DNA from: Collinsella sp.
GTDB lineage: Bacteria; Actinomycetota; Coriobacteriia; Coriobacteriales; Coriobacteriaceae
Assembly (NCBI GenBank): GCA_019419555.1
Contig: DXZR01000001.1
Location: 1 to 64,000, forward strand
Reading direction: 5' to 3'
DNA length: 64,000 bases
Under the pieces are notes generated by a model. The model was not told the origin of the DNA. It searched no databases and was given only the letters and a program-made list of their open reading frames with translations. Positions 15,302 to 23,547 of this stretch are shown here, in pieces. The position numbers and the translations under genes were made by a program. Numbering within the stretch: the first letter of the stretch is position 1; the number at the start of each line of letters is the position of its first letter.

Positions 15302-16240
15302 CTACAGGTGGCTGATGATCAGTTCCATCTTGCCTTCGAGGTCGATGGAGCTGACGGTGCTCGGGGCCAGCAGGTGGCTTCCCTTGTGGACGGGGTCGCC
15401 GCAGACGGTGCCTTCGCCGTCGATGACCGACAGGCACATGAAGGGCCAGCGCTGGTCGAGGGTCTTGCTGCCGTTGACGCGCACGCGATCGACGGTGTAG
15501 CAGGGGTTGGACTCGAGCTCGGTCACGCCGTCCACCTCGGGCGCGGTCACCGTGCCGTCGGTCGGAGCCTGAGCATCAAAGTCGATGCAGTCGAGGCTCT
15601 GCTCAATGTGCAGCGGGCGCAGGTTGCCGTCAGTGCCGGGACGGTCGTAGTCGTACAGACGATACGTCACGTCGCTCGACTGCTGCGTCTCCAAAATGAG
15701 CGTGCCGGTCTTGATGGCGTGCACGGTACCGGAATCAATCTGGAAAAAGTCGCCCTTGTGAATCGGCAACACGTTGAGCATGTCGTCCCAACGTCCTTCC
15801 TCGATCATTTGTGCGGCCTCGGCGCGGTCCTTGGCACGCTGGCCGACGATGATCGTGGCGTCGGGCTCGCAGTCCAGCACATACCAACACTCGGTTTTGC
15901 CCAGGCTACCGTTCTCGTGCTCGGCAGCGTACTCGTCGTTGGGATGAATCTGGATCGAAAGGTCGTCCTTGGCGTCCAGAATCTTAATGAGCAGCGGGAA
16001 CTCCTTGCCCTCGCAGTTGCCAAAGAGCTCGCGATGCTCGGCCCACAGCCACGACAGCGTGTGGCCGGCATACGGGCCCTCCGCAATCTGGCAGTCGCCG
16101 TTGGGGTGGGCCGAGATGGCCCAGCACTCACCGATGGGGCCATCGGGAATGTCGTAGCCAAATACGGTTTCGAGCTGGCGACCGCCCCAGATCTTCTCGT
16201 GGAAGATCGGCGTCAGCTTAATCAAATCGGACATGTTCAT
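15302..16240 (-). CDS. manA: Class I mannose-6-phosphate isomerase
   Basis: This zinc enzyme interconverts mannose 6-phosphate and fructose 6-phosphate. The 312-residue protein is the short type. The zinc ligands lie in LSIQIHPND (Q and H), KTECWYVL (E) and GTVHAI (H). It starts IKLTPIFHEKIWGG, typical of the family. ATG 16240 and ATG 16234 are both possible, differing by two residues. It shares the minus strand with the GntR regulator 68 nt upstream and may be co-transcribed with it. The neighbouring beta-glucoside operon suggests a role in hexose-phosphate use. Confidence 0.92.
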   Translation of the reverse strand: MNMSDLIKLTPIFHEKIWGGRQLETVFGYDIPDGPIGECWAISAHPNGDCQIAEGPYAGHTLSWLWAEHRELFGNCEGKEFPLLIKILDAKDDLSIQIHPNDEYAAEHENGSLGKTECWYVLDCEPDATIIVGQRAKDRAEAAQMIEEGRWDDMLNVLPIHKGDFFQIDSGTVHAIKTGTLILETQQSSDVTYRLYDYDRPGTDGNLRPLHIEQSLDCIDFDAQAPTDGTVTAPEVDGVTELESNPCYTVDRVRVNGSKTLDQRWPFMCLSVIDGEGTVCGDPVHKGSHLLAPSTVSSIDLEGKMELIISHL

Positions 16241-16308
16241 ACCCCCATTGTGTTGCGCGGGCGCTGCACAAAACAGCTCAAAGCGAGCGCCCGGATGACT
16301 ACAAAAAC

Positions 16309-17028
16309 CTATGCCAACGTTACGTTGTGCAACTCAAAGCGGTCGCCAACGTTGCGCGAGACCGAATACTCAAAGGCGGCGCCGCTGTCCAAAAAGCCAA
16401 TCTGGGTGAGCTCGAGCAGGGGAGAGCCAGGCTTGGTGTCCAAGCGCTCGGCTTCTTCCTCGGTTGCTGCCACGGCGCGAATGGTACGGTGGAAGCTCGA
16501 AATCTTCAGCCCACATTGCTCGCGGATGAAGTGGTAGACCGATCCGTACAGGTCCTTCTTTTTAAGGCCTGGAATCAGCTCGAGGGGCATGTAGGTGTAC
16601 TCGATAACGATGGGCTTCTCATCGGCCTGACGCACGCGCACGATGTGATAGGCAAAGTCATCCTCGGCAATTCCCAGCTGGGCTGCGATGTCCGCTGGTG
16701 GATTAACAATCGAGAAATCGTAGACCACCGAGGTCACCTTCTCCCCGCGGTGCTCATACGAAAAGCCCTGGGCACGGTCGTTTTTGCCCTGGAAAACCGC
16801 CTGACCGGGAAGTCCCGCCGTGTCCTTAACGTAGGTGCCCGATCCGCGCCGGCTGGTAATAAGACCTTCCTCGGTGATTTGCTCGATAGCTCGTTTGACG
16901 GTGATTTTGGAAACGCTATAGAGCTCACAGAACTCAACGACGGTGGGAAGCTTGTCGCCCGGTTTAAGAGCGCCATCCTCGATACTTCGACGAATATCTG
17001 CAGCTATCGCCTCGTATTTGGGAATCAT
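16309..17028 (-). CDS. GntR-family regulator (HutC/UTRA subfamily)
   Basis: The 239-residue regulator has an N-terminal winged helix (residues 1-70: IAADIRRSIEDGALKPGDKLPT, VSKITVKRAIEQITEEGLI, RRGSGTYV) and a C-terminal UTRA ligand-binding domain typical of sugar-phosphate sensors. It lies divergent to the GH1/PTS operon, so it probably controls it, sensing a phosphorylated glucoside. ATG 17028 has the perfect site AAAGGAGGTTCC before it; a longer open frame upstream has no site and crosses the intergenic region. Possible operator half-sites AAAAGTAAG and ATTACTTTTA occur in the 304-bp gap before the GH1 gene. Confidence 0.88.
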   Translation of the reverse strand: MIPKYEAIAADIRRSIEDGALKPGDKLPTVVEFCELYSVSKITVKRAIEQITEEGLITSRRGSGTYVKDTAGLPGQAVFQGKNDRAQGFSYEHRGEKVTSVVYDFSIVNPPADIAAQLGIAEDDFAYHIVRVRQADEKPIVIEYTYMPLELIPGLKKKDLYGSVYHFIREQCGLKISSFHRTIRAVAATEEEAERLDTKPGSPLLELTQIGFLDSGAAFEYSVSRNVGDRFELHNVTLA

Positions 17029-17208
17029 GGAACCTCCTTTCCGACATATATGAATACAAAAAGTAAGTATAACCCTCAACAGGGCATCCATATTACTTTT
17101 ATCTAAGAAGTTCGAGAAAGAAAAAAGAAAAAGACGCTTTACTTTTAAAATTAGAGCACTATAGTTTAAGCAACGAACGGAATCCTTCCGCACAACAGGA
17201 TCGACCGT

Positions 17209-17302
17209 TTGGGGACGGTTTTGTTTTGGCGGGTTGGATATCGGTATGGCCGGTGCGCGCCCGCGCCGGATAACCTGCCAAAGCAAACCCGTCTCCAACC
17301 GG
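17209..17302. repeat. Inverted pair of CCTGCCAAAACAAA-type repeats
   Basis: The right arm reads AACCTGCCAAAGCAAACCCG then TCTCCAACCGG. The left arm is its approximate inverse (on the minus strand AACCCGCCAAAACAAAACCG then TCCCCAAACGGT). A third copy lies at 21148-21187. The pair spans most of the leader of the GH1/PTS operon and could form a large hairpin just before the GH1 ribosome binding site. Confidence 0.6.
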
Positions 17303-17332
17303 AAGCTCTAGAACACGAAAGCGAGGACTTTG

Positions 17333-18733
17333 ATGGCACAGTATCAGCTGCCCAACGACTTCTTCTTTGGCGCTGCTATGTCCGGCCCGCAGACTGAGGG
17401 TCAGTGGAACCAGGGCGGCAAGCTCGAGAACCTGTGGGACACCTGGTCCATCCAGGATCTGGGTTCGTTCTACAACCGCGTTGGCTCTTACGCCGGCAAT
17501 GACTTTATGGCCAAGTACCAGGAAGACCTTCGCATTTTGAAGGACTTGGGTCTGGATACCTATCGCACTTCCATCCAGTGGAGCCGTCTGCTCGATGCCG
17601 ACGGCAACCTCAACGAGGAAGGTGCCGCGTGGTATCACGAGTTGTTCCGCGCCTCTCGCGAAGCCGGCTTGGAGCCGTTTGTCAACTTGTACCACTTTGA
17701 CATGCCCACCTACCTCTTTAACCGTGGCGGCTGGGAGAGCCGTGAGGTTGTCGAGGCTTACGCACATTACGCCGACGTCGCCTTCCACGAGTTTGGCCAG
17801 GAGATTAAGTACTGGTTCACCTTTAACGAGCCCATCGTCGAGCCCGAGCAGCGCTATCAGGAGGGCGTGTGGTTCCCGCAGCTCCACGACTTCAACCGCG
17901 CCCGCACCGTGCAGTATCACATCTCGCTGGCGCACGCGCTGGCCGTGGCCAACTATCGTCGCGCCTATGACGAGGGCGCTATTCGCGCCGATGCCAAGAT
18001 CGGCATGATCAACTGCTTTACCCCGGTCTACACCAAGGAGAACCCCAGCGAGGCGGACCTCGAGGCCGTGCGCATGACCAGCGGCATCAACAACCGCTGG
18101 TGGCTCGACCTCATCACCAAGGGCGAGCTTCCTGCCGACGTGCTCGACAGCCTGGCCGAGGGCGGCGTTAAGCTCCCGTTCCGCGCCGGCGACCAAGAGA
18201 TCCTCAAGCAGGGTGTTGTCGACTGGCTAGGCTGCAACTACTACCACCCCACGCGTGTTCAGGCGCCGGCGAGCAAGGTCGACCAGTACGGCCTGCCGCA
18301 CTTTGCCGACGAGTACGTATGGCCCGACGCCGTTATGAACGAGAGCCGCGGCTGGGAGATCTACCCGCAGGGCCTCTACGACTTTGGCATGGACTGCGCT
18401 AAGAACTACCCCGATCTTGAGTGGTTCGTTTCCGAGAACGGCATCGGCATCATGGACGAATACAAGAACCGTGACGCCGAAGGAACCATCCAGGATGACT
18501 ACCGCGTCGACTTTGTACGTCAGCACCTGGAGTGGGTGGCCAAGGCCATCGACGAGGGCGCCAAGTGCCGCGGATACCATTATTGGGCCGTCATCGATAA
18601 CTGGTCTTGGGCCAATGCCTTTAAGAATCGCTATGGCTTTGTCGAGGTCGATCTGATGGATGGCTATAAGCGCCGTCTTAAGAAGTCGGCGGCCTGGCTC
18701 AAACAGGTCGCCACGACCCACGTGGTTGATTAG
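17333..18733 (+). CDS. Glycoside hydrolase family 1 (beta-glucosidase or 6-phospho-beta-glucosidase)
   Basis: The 466-residue TIM-barrel enzyme has the acid/base glutamate in WFTFNEP and the nucleophile glutamate in FVSENGIG, both intact. In the following PTS operon it most likely cleaves phosphorylated beta-glucosides inside the cell. The segment SWANAFKNRYGF carries the Ser and Tyr of the phospho-sugar binding motif of GH1 phospho-glycosidases, but the Lys is one position earlier than in LacG-type enzymes, so specificity is uncertain. ATG 17333 follows GCGAGGAC; a TTG codon just before it is less likely. Confidence 0.92.
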   Translation: MAQYQLPNDFFFGAAMSGPQTEGQWNQGGKLENLWDTWSIQDLGSFYNRVGSYAGNDFMAKYQEDLRILKDLGLDTYRTSIQWSRLLDADGNLNEEGAAWYHELFRASREAGLEPFVNLYHFDMPTYLFNRGGWESREVVEAYAHYADVAFHEFGQEIKYWFTFNEPIVEPEQRYQEGVWFPQLHDFNRARTVQYHISLAHALAVANYRRAYDEGAIRADAKIGMINCFTPVYTKENPSEADLEAVRMTSGINNRWWLDLITKGELPADVLDSLAEGGVKLPFRAGDQEILKQGVVDWLGCNYYHPTRVQAPASKVDQYGLPHFADEYVWPDAVMNESRGWEIYPQGLYDFGMDCAKNYPDLEWFVSENGIGIMDEYKNRDAEGTIQDDYRVDFVRQHLEWVAKAIDEGAKCRGYHYWAVIDNWSWANAFKNRYGFVEVDLMDGYKRRLKKSAAWLKQVATTHVVD

Positions 18734-18852
18734 CGACCGGACGAACGTCCAGACCGCGCGCCGCCGCGCGCAACACATGGCACATCTGGTGGCAGAGGGC
18801 GACAGACCACCGTGCGCATAGGAAAGGCCGGATTTGAAAGTTAGGAGCAATC

Positions 18853-20196
18853 ATGGCCAGTGACAACGGAAAGAGCTTCCTCGACAAGTTTGCCGAGGTC
18901 TCTGCGAAGGTGGGAAACCAGGTTCACCTGCGTTCCCTGCGTGACGCCTTCGCGACCATCACGCCGCTCTATATCCTTGCGGGTATCGCGGTTCTTATTA
19001 ACAACGTCGTGTTCCCTCTGTTCCCGCTCGATGCGGCGGGCCTTGCCAACCTTCAGACGTGGGGTTCGGCGATTACGCTGGGCACCCTCAACGTCTCTGC
19101 CATTATCTTGGCCGGATTGATTGGCTACAGCCTCGCTAAGAACAAGCGCTTCGATAATCCGCTTGCTTGCATGGTCGTCGCTATCTCTGCCTTCGTCATC
19201 ATGATGCCGCAGCAGATCACCGCCACGCTTGCCGCCACGAGCCCACTGCTCACCGACAAGATCACCTCCGCCGAGGTCACGGGCGCCCTTTCGACTGCCA
19301 ACACCGGCACCAACGGTCTGTTCTCGGCTATTATCATCGCCCTGCTTTCCGTCTCGCTCTTCATCAAGATTTCTGGCGTCGAGAAGCTCAAGGTTAAGCT
19401 GGGCGAGGGCGTGCCTCCCGCGGTCTCCAACTCCTTCAACGTCATGATTCCGATGCTGCTTAACCTCGCGGTCTTCGCTCTTGCCGCAGCCCTGCTCGCC
19501 GTGTGCGCCGGCACCGATCTGTGCACCATCATCTCCACGTGCATCTCCAACCCGCTCAAGAGCATCATGAACGCTGGTCCGTGGGCTGTTATCCTCATCT
19601 ACACCCTTGCTAACCTGCTGTTCTGCGTCGGTATTCACCAGTCCACCATCTCTGGCGCTACCGTCGAGCCGATCCTGACCATGCTCATCGTCGACAACAT
19701 GGCTACCTTTGCCGCCGGTGGCACCATCCAGCCCGATCACTACATGAACATGCAGATCGTTAACAGCTTCGCCCTCATCGGCGGCTCGGGCTGCACCCTC
19801 ATGCTCCTGCTCGACACGCTCCTGTTCTCCAAAAACAAGGCTTCCGAGACCGTTTCCAAGATGGCTATCCTGCCTGGTCTGTTCAACATCAACGAGCCGG
19901 TTATCTACGGTTACCCCATCGTGTACAACCTGCCGCTCATGATCCCGTTTGTCCTCCTTCCCGACCTGTTCATCGGCATCACCTATGGCCTTACCTGCGC
20001 AGGCATCATCAGCCCCTGCATCGCCCAGGTGCCCTGGACCATGCCTCCCGTCATCAATGCCCTGCTCGCTACGGGCTTTGACTGGCGCGCTGGCGTGTGG
20101 CAGGCTATCGAGATTGTCATTGGCATGGCCGTCTACCTGCCCTTTATGAAGATTTCCGAGAAGGCAATCGCCAAGCAGGAGGCTCTCGCCGAGTAG
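18853..20196 (+). CDS. celB: PTS system IIC, cellobiose/beta-glucoside type
   Basis: The 447-residue membrane permease of the lactose/cellobiose PTS family has about ten helices. The N-terminal HLRSLRDAFATITPLYILAGIAVL and the conserved NINEPVIYGYPIVYN loop, where the glutamate contributes to substrate binding, are typical. It moves the sugar inward while IIB phosphorylates it. It lies between the GH1 gene and the IIB/IIA genes in one transcription unit. The 161-nt gap before IIB contains a hairpin. Start ATG 18853 follows TTAGGAGCA. Confidence 0.92.
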   Translation: MASDNGKSFLDKFAEVSAKVGNQVHLRSLRDAFATITPLYILAGIAVLINNVVFPLFPLDAAGLANLQTWGSAITLGTLNVSAIILAGLIGYSLAKNKRFDNPLACMVVAISAFVIMMPQQITATLAATSPLLTDKITSAEVTGALSTANTGTNGLFSAIIIALLSVSLFIKISGVEKLKVKLGEGVPPAVSNSFNVMIPMLLNLAVFALAAALLAVCAGTDLCTIISTCISNPLKSIMNAGPWAVILIYTLANLLFCVGIHQSTISGATVEPILTMLIVDNMATFAAGGTIQPDHYMNMQIVNSFALIGGSGCTLMLLLDTLLFSKNKASETVSKMAILPGLFNINEPVIYGYPIVYNLPLMIPFVLLPDLFIGITYGLTCAGIISPCIAQVPWTMPPVINALLATGFDWRAGVWQAIEIVIGMAVYLPFMKISEKAIAKQEALAE

Positions 20197-20225
20197 AACG
20201 CCTAACGTTCGTCCCTTTCACCTTT

Positions 20226-20256
20226 GCGGGCGCCGGTACGCGGCGCCGGTGCCCGC
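20226..20256 (+). other. Intercistronic hairpin between PTS IIC and IIB
   Basis: GCGGGC..CCGG pairs with CCGG..GCCCGC. It has no T tract, so it is more likely an mRNA processing or stability element in the PTS operon than a terminator. Confidence 0.45.
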
Positions 20257-20357
20257 GGCTCTCTCCCTTGCGTAAAGATACAGGGGAGCGGGCACAATAG
20301 CCGCAAGGAATAAAACCAGTTGTCGTCTGCGCGCCGCGCAGTTATAAGGAGGAAACC

Positions 20358-20660
20358 ATGAAGAAGATCATGCTCTGCTGCAATGCCGGTATGTCCACGA
20401 GCCTGCTGGTCCAGAAGATGCAGGCCGAGGTTGCAAACCGTGGTCTGGATATTGAGGTCGAGGCTCGTCCCATGAACGAGGCCCACGATCACCTGGACGA
20501 GTGCGACATGTTGCTGCTTGGTCCGCAGATCGGCTACACCAAGGGCGATTTTGAGAAGGAGGCCGCCGGTCGTTTTCCGGTCGAGGTCATCAACATGGTC
20601 GACTACGGCCGCATGAACGCTGCCAGCATCATCGACCACTGCGTCAGCGTGATGGGCTAG
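20358..20660 (+). CDS. celA: PTS system IIB, cellobiose type
   Basis: The 100-residue cytoplasmic phosphocarrier has the active cysteine C8 in LLCCNAGMSTSLLV and the P-loop-like AGMSTS that follows, as in cellobiose IIB proteins. It receives phosphate from IIA and passes it to the sugar carried by IIC. The downstream IIA gene follows at once after the stop. Start ATG 20358 lies behind TAAGGAGGAAACC, the strongest ribosome site in the operon. Confidence 0.95.
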   Translation: MKKIMLCCNAGMSTSLLVQKMQAEVANRGLDIEVEARPMNEAHDHLDECDMLLLGPQIGYTKGDFEKEAAGRFPVEVINMVDYGRMNAASIIDHCVSVMG

Positions 20661-21002
20661 GTGCTCTGCATGGAGGATATGAACGAACTGCAGATGACCT
20701 GCTTTGAGATCATCAGCTACGTCGGTACCGCCAAGAGCATGTACATCAATGCCGTGCAAAAGGCCAAGGAGGGCGATTTTGACGCCGCCGAGGAGCTTAT
20801 CAAGCAGGGCGACGAGGCCTATAACGGTGGCCACGATGTTCACATGGGGCTTCTGAAGAAGGAGGCCAACGGCGAACGTAACGGCGAGGCCCCGTTGATC
20901 TTGCTGCATGCCGAGGACCAGATGGCCGGCACCGAGACCATGCGCGTCATGGCAACGGAGCTCATCGAGGTTCACAAGCAGCTGCAGGCACTTCAGGCCT
21001 AG
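20661..21002 (+). CDS. celC: PTS system IIA, lactose/cellobiose type
   Basis: The three-helix phosphocarrier has at most 113 residues. Conserved parts are LQMTCFEIISYVGTAKSMYINAV, AYNGGHDVHMGLL with the phosphorylated histidine, and ILLHAEDQMAG near the C-terminus. The start is uncertain: GTG 20661 touches the upstream stop, while ATG 20670 and ATG 20679 also fit the frame; homologous proteins favour a start close to NELQM. A perfect hairpin terminator follows 58 nt after the stop. Confidence 0.9.
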   Translation: MLCMEDMNELQMTCFEIISYVGTAKSMYINAVQKAKEGDFDAAEELIKQGDEAYNGGHDVHMGLLKKEANGERNGEAPLILLHAEDQMAGTETMRVMATELIEVHKQLQALQA

Positions 21003-21060
21003 TCGGCGTTATCGCCGCGACGGACCGTGCGGTCCAACAGACAACATAGTCCCTTTGACG

Positions 21061-21098
21061 GGCGCCGGGAGCCTCCGCCTCCCGGCGCCTTTATTTTT
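21061..21098 (+). terminator. Rho-independent terminator of the beta-glucoside PTS operon
   Basis: GGCGCCGGGAG and CTCCCGGCGCC pair perfectly, followed by TTTATTTTT. Confidence 0.92.
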
Positions 21099-21147
21099 GG
21101 GGATGGTCTTGCGCGGCCTGTTGGGCAGCCAATTGCGTTTCCCCAGA

Positions 21148-21187
21148 TAAAACCTGCCAAAACAAACCTGTCCCTTTTTGGTAGGTT
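21148..21187 (+). repeat. CCTGCCAAAACAAA-type repeat, copy 3
   Basis: AAAACCTGCC, AAAACAAACCTGTCCC, then GGTAGGTTTTT. The outer arms AAAACCTGCC and GGTAGGTTTT pair. The core matches both arms of 17209-17302. It lies between the PTS operon terminator and the ROK kinase gene. Confidence 0.55.
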
Positions 21188-21243
21188 TTTGCTTTGGGAG
21201 CGGTACCATACAGGCAATGTTTAAACGAGAAAGGTGGGCTCCC

Positions 21244-22197
21244 ATGGAACCTAAGCAGTATTACATTGGCATCGACGTCGGCGGTACCTCGGTTAAGGAG
21301 GGCCTGTTCGACGAGGACGGAAACCTGCTGGCCAAGGCCAGCGTGCCCACGCCTCCCATCGTTGACGCTGCGGGCTTTGCCGCGGTGACCGAGGCTATCG
21401 ACCAGGTGGTCGCCAAAGCCCAGATTCCGCGTGCCTTTGTGGCGGGCATTGGCCTGGCCGTTCCGTGCCCCATCCCGGCATCGGGCGATGCCAAGGTCAA
21501 GGCCAACATTGCCATCAACCTGCCCGAGCTGAGGATTGCCATTCAAAAGCACTGCCCCGACGCGGTCGTTAAGTATGAGAACGATGCCAACGCCGCTGCC
21601 ATGGGCGAGGCCTGGCTCGGTTCTGCCAAGGGCGTGCAGAACGTCGTGATGGTCACCATCGGTACCGGCGTGGGCGGCGGCGTTATCGTTAACGGCGACG
21701 TGGTATCGGGCGTTGTGGGTGCTGGCGGTGAGATTGGCCACATGTGCCTGAACCCGGCTGAGGAGCGCACCTGCGGCTGTGGCGGCCATGGCCATCTGGA
21801 GCAGTATTCCAGCGCCACCGGCGTGGTGAGCAACTACCTTGCCGAGTGCAAGAAGGCGGGCGTCGAGCCCATTGAGCTCACCGGCCCCTCCGATTCCAAG
21901 GACGTGTTCCAGGCCTGCCGCGAGGGTGACAAGCTCGCGTTGGCAGCTGCCGATACCATGGCCGACTACCTCGGCCGCGCCCTGGCGCTTATCGCCAACG
22001 TGGTCGACCCCGAGATGTTCCTGATCGGCGGCGGTGCGTCTGCCTCGGCCGATGTCTACCTCGACAAGGTCCGCGAGCACTTTAAGCAATACGCGCTTTC
22101 CGCCTCGCGCGAGACGCCCATTAAGGTCGCCTCGCTCGGCAACGACGCCGGCATCATCGGTGCCGCCTACGTAGCTCTGCGTGCCGCCGGTAAATAG
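21244..22197 (+). CDS. ROK-family sugar kinase (glucokinase-like)
   Basis: The 317-residue kinase has the phosphate loop GIDVGGTSVKEGL, the catalytic region VKYENDANAAA and GTGVGGGVI. The zinc motif is GHMCLNP, TCGCGGHGHLEQY, with the conserved His and three Cys. It would phosphorylate glucose or a related hexose released inside the cell by the GH1 enzyme encoded upstream; the exact substrate is not certain. ATG 21244 follows GAAAGGTGGG; a longer frame upstream crosses the repeat at 21148-21187. Confidence 0.9.
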   Translation: MEPKQYYIGIDVGGTSVKEGLFDEDGNLLAKASVPTPPIVDAAGFAAVTEAIDQVVAKAQIPRAFVAGIGLAVPCPIPASGDAKVKANIAINLPELRIAIQKHCPDAVVKYENDANAAAMGEAWLGSAKGVQNVVMVTIGTGVGGGVIVNGDVVSGVVGAGGEIGHMCLNPAEERTCGCGGHGHLEQYSSATGVVSNYLAECKKAGVEPIELTGPSDSKDVFQACREGDKLALAAADTMADYLGRALALIANVVDPEMFLIGGGASASADVYLDKVREHFKQYALSASRETPIKVASLGNDAGIIGAAYVALRAAGK

Positions 22198-22356
22198 CTG
22201 GTGCGGGGGCAGGTGGTGAAAGGGGGACAGGCTTCGTCCCTGACCTCGCCTCAGCGCTTGCCCCAAATTGTGCCGCGACCCTTCCGTCTCATAAGGTTCG
22301 GCGTCAGCGTGCTACCATAGCTACGTCCAAGTACACATATCAAGTGGAGGATATCC

Positions 22357-23280
22357 ATGGCAAACGTTCTTGTCTTTGGTCACCAGAACCCCGATAACGA
22401 CGCCATCATGAGCGCCGTCGTCCTGTCCCAGCTGCTCAACCAGGTTGAGTATGCCGGCAACACCTACGAGGCCTGCGCCCTTGGTCAGCTTCCGGCCGAG
22501 TCCGCCAAGCTGCTTGCCGACGCCGGCATTGCCGAGCCCCGCGTGATCGAGTCCGTCGAGGCCGGCCAGCTCGTCGTCCTCACCGACCACAACGAGTCCG
22601 CCCAGTCTGTCGCCGGCCTTAAGGACGCCACGGTCTTTGGCGTTGTCGATCATCACCGCATCGGCGACTTCGAGACCGCCGGCCCGCTGCACTACATCTG
22701 CCTGCCCTGGGGCTCCAGCTGCACCATCGTCACCAAGCTCGCCGGCGTGCTCGGCGTTGAGCTTTCCGACGTCCAGGCTAAGCTGCTGCTCTCGGCCATG
22801 ATGACCGACACGCTCATGCTCAAGAGCCCCACCACCACCGATGTCGACCGCGCCGTCGCCGCCAACCTCGGCGAGCAGGTGGGCGTCGACCCGGTCAAGT
22901 TTGGCATGGAAGTCTTCCTCACCCGCCCGTCCGGCTCCTTCACCGCAGCCGAGATGGTCGGCAACGACATCAAGATGTTCGAGCCCGCCGGCAAGAAGCT
23001 GCTCATCGGCCAGTACGAGACTGTCGACAAGACCCGCGCACTCGGCATGATCGACGAGATTCGCAAGGCCATGCGCGCCTACGCCGCCGAGAAAGGTGCC
23101 GACGGCATCGTCCTGTGCATCACTGACATCATGGAGGAGGGCTCGCAGGTCCTGCTCGAGGGCGAGACCGAGGCCGCTCAGAAGGGCCTGGGCATTGCCG
23201 ACGAGCACGACGGCGTCTGGATGCCGGGCGTCCTCTCCCGTAAGAAGCAGGTCGCTGCCCCCATCATGGCCGCCTGCTAG
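22357..23280 (+). CDS. ppaC: Manganese-dependent inorganic pyrophosphatase (family II)
   Basis: The 307-residue DHH-superfamily enzyme hydrolyses pyrophosphate to phosphate, pulling biosynthetic reactions forward. The metal ligands are in FGHQNPDNDA (His, Asp, Asp), LTDHNE and VVDHHRIGDF. The C-terminal DHHA2 domain contains LSRKKQVAAPI, where SRKKQ binds substrate. It is monocistronic, starting at ATG 22357 behind GTGGAGG, and ends at a strong terminator. Confidence 0.97.
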   Translation: MANVLVFGHQNPDNDAIMSAVVLSQLLNQVEYAGNTYEACALGQLPAESAKLLADAGIAEPRVIESVEAGQLVVLTDHNESAQSVAGLKDATVFGVVDHHRIGDFETAGPLHYICLPWGSSCTIVTKLAGVLGVELSDVQAKLLLSAMMTDTLMLKSPTTTDVDRAVAANLGEQVGVDPVKFGMEVFLTRPSGSFTAAEMVGNDIKMFEPAGKKLLIGQYETVDKTRALGMIDEIRKAMRAYAAEKGADGIVLCITDIMEEGSQVLLEGETEAAQKGLGIADEHDGVWMPGVLSRKKQVAAPIMAAC

Positions 23281-23299
23281 GTTTAGTTGACCAAACGCC

Positions 23300-23339
23300 A
23301 CGACCGGACCGCGGACGCCCCGCGCTCCGGTCGTTTTTT
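23300..23339 (+). terminator. Rho-independent terminator of ppaC
   Basis: ACGACCGGA pairs with TCCGGTCGT, with an inner CGCGG/CCGCG stem, and is followed by TTTTTTG. Confidence 0.92.
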
Positions 23340-23547
23340 GTGCACGGCGCCGCGTCGTCTCTTGGACAGGTATGCCCGTGCCGTTGAACAAATAATGTTC
23401 AACCTGTGGTTCCGCTTTTCGGCCACGCCTGCGTGCTTGTCGTGCAGGGTAGGCTAGATGCAAGCGTAATACGTTAGAGCGCGGCGCCGCCACTTGGGCG
23501 GGCCGTGCTTTTTTAAGACGGGAGCTTTCCCGTGAAAGGAGCCGCCC

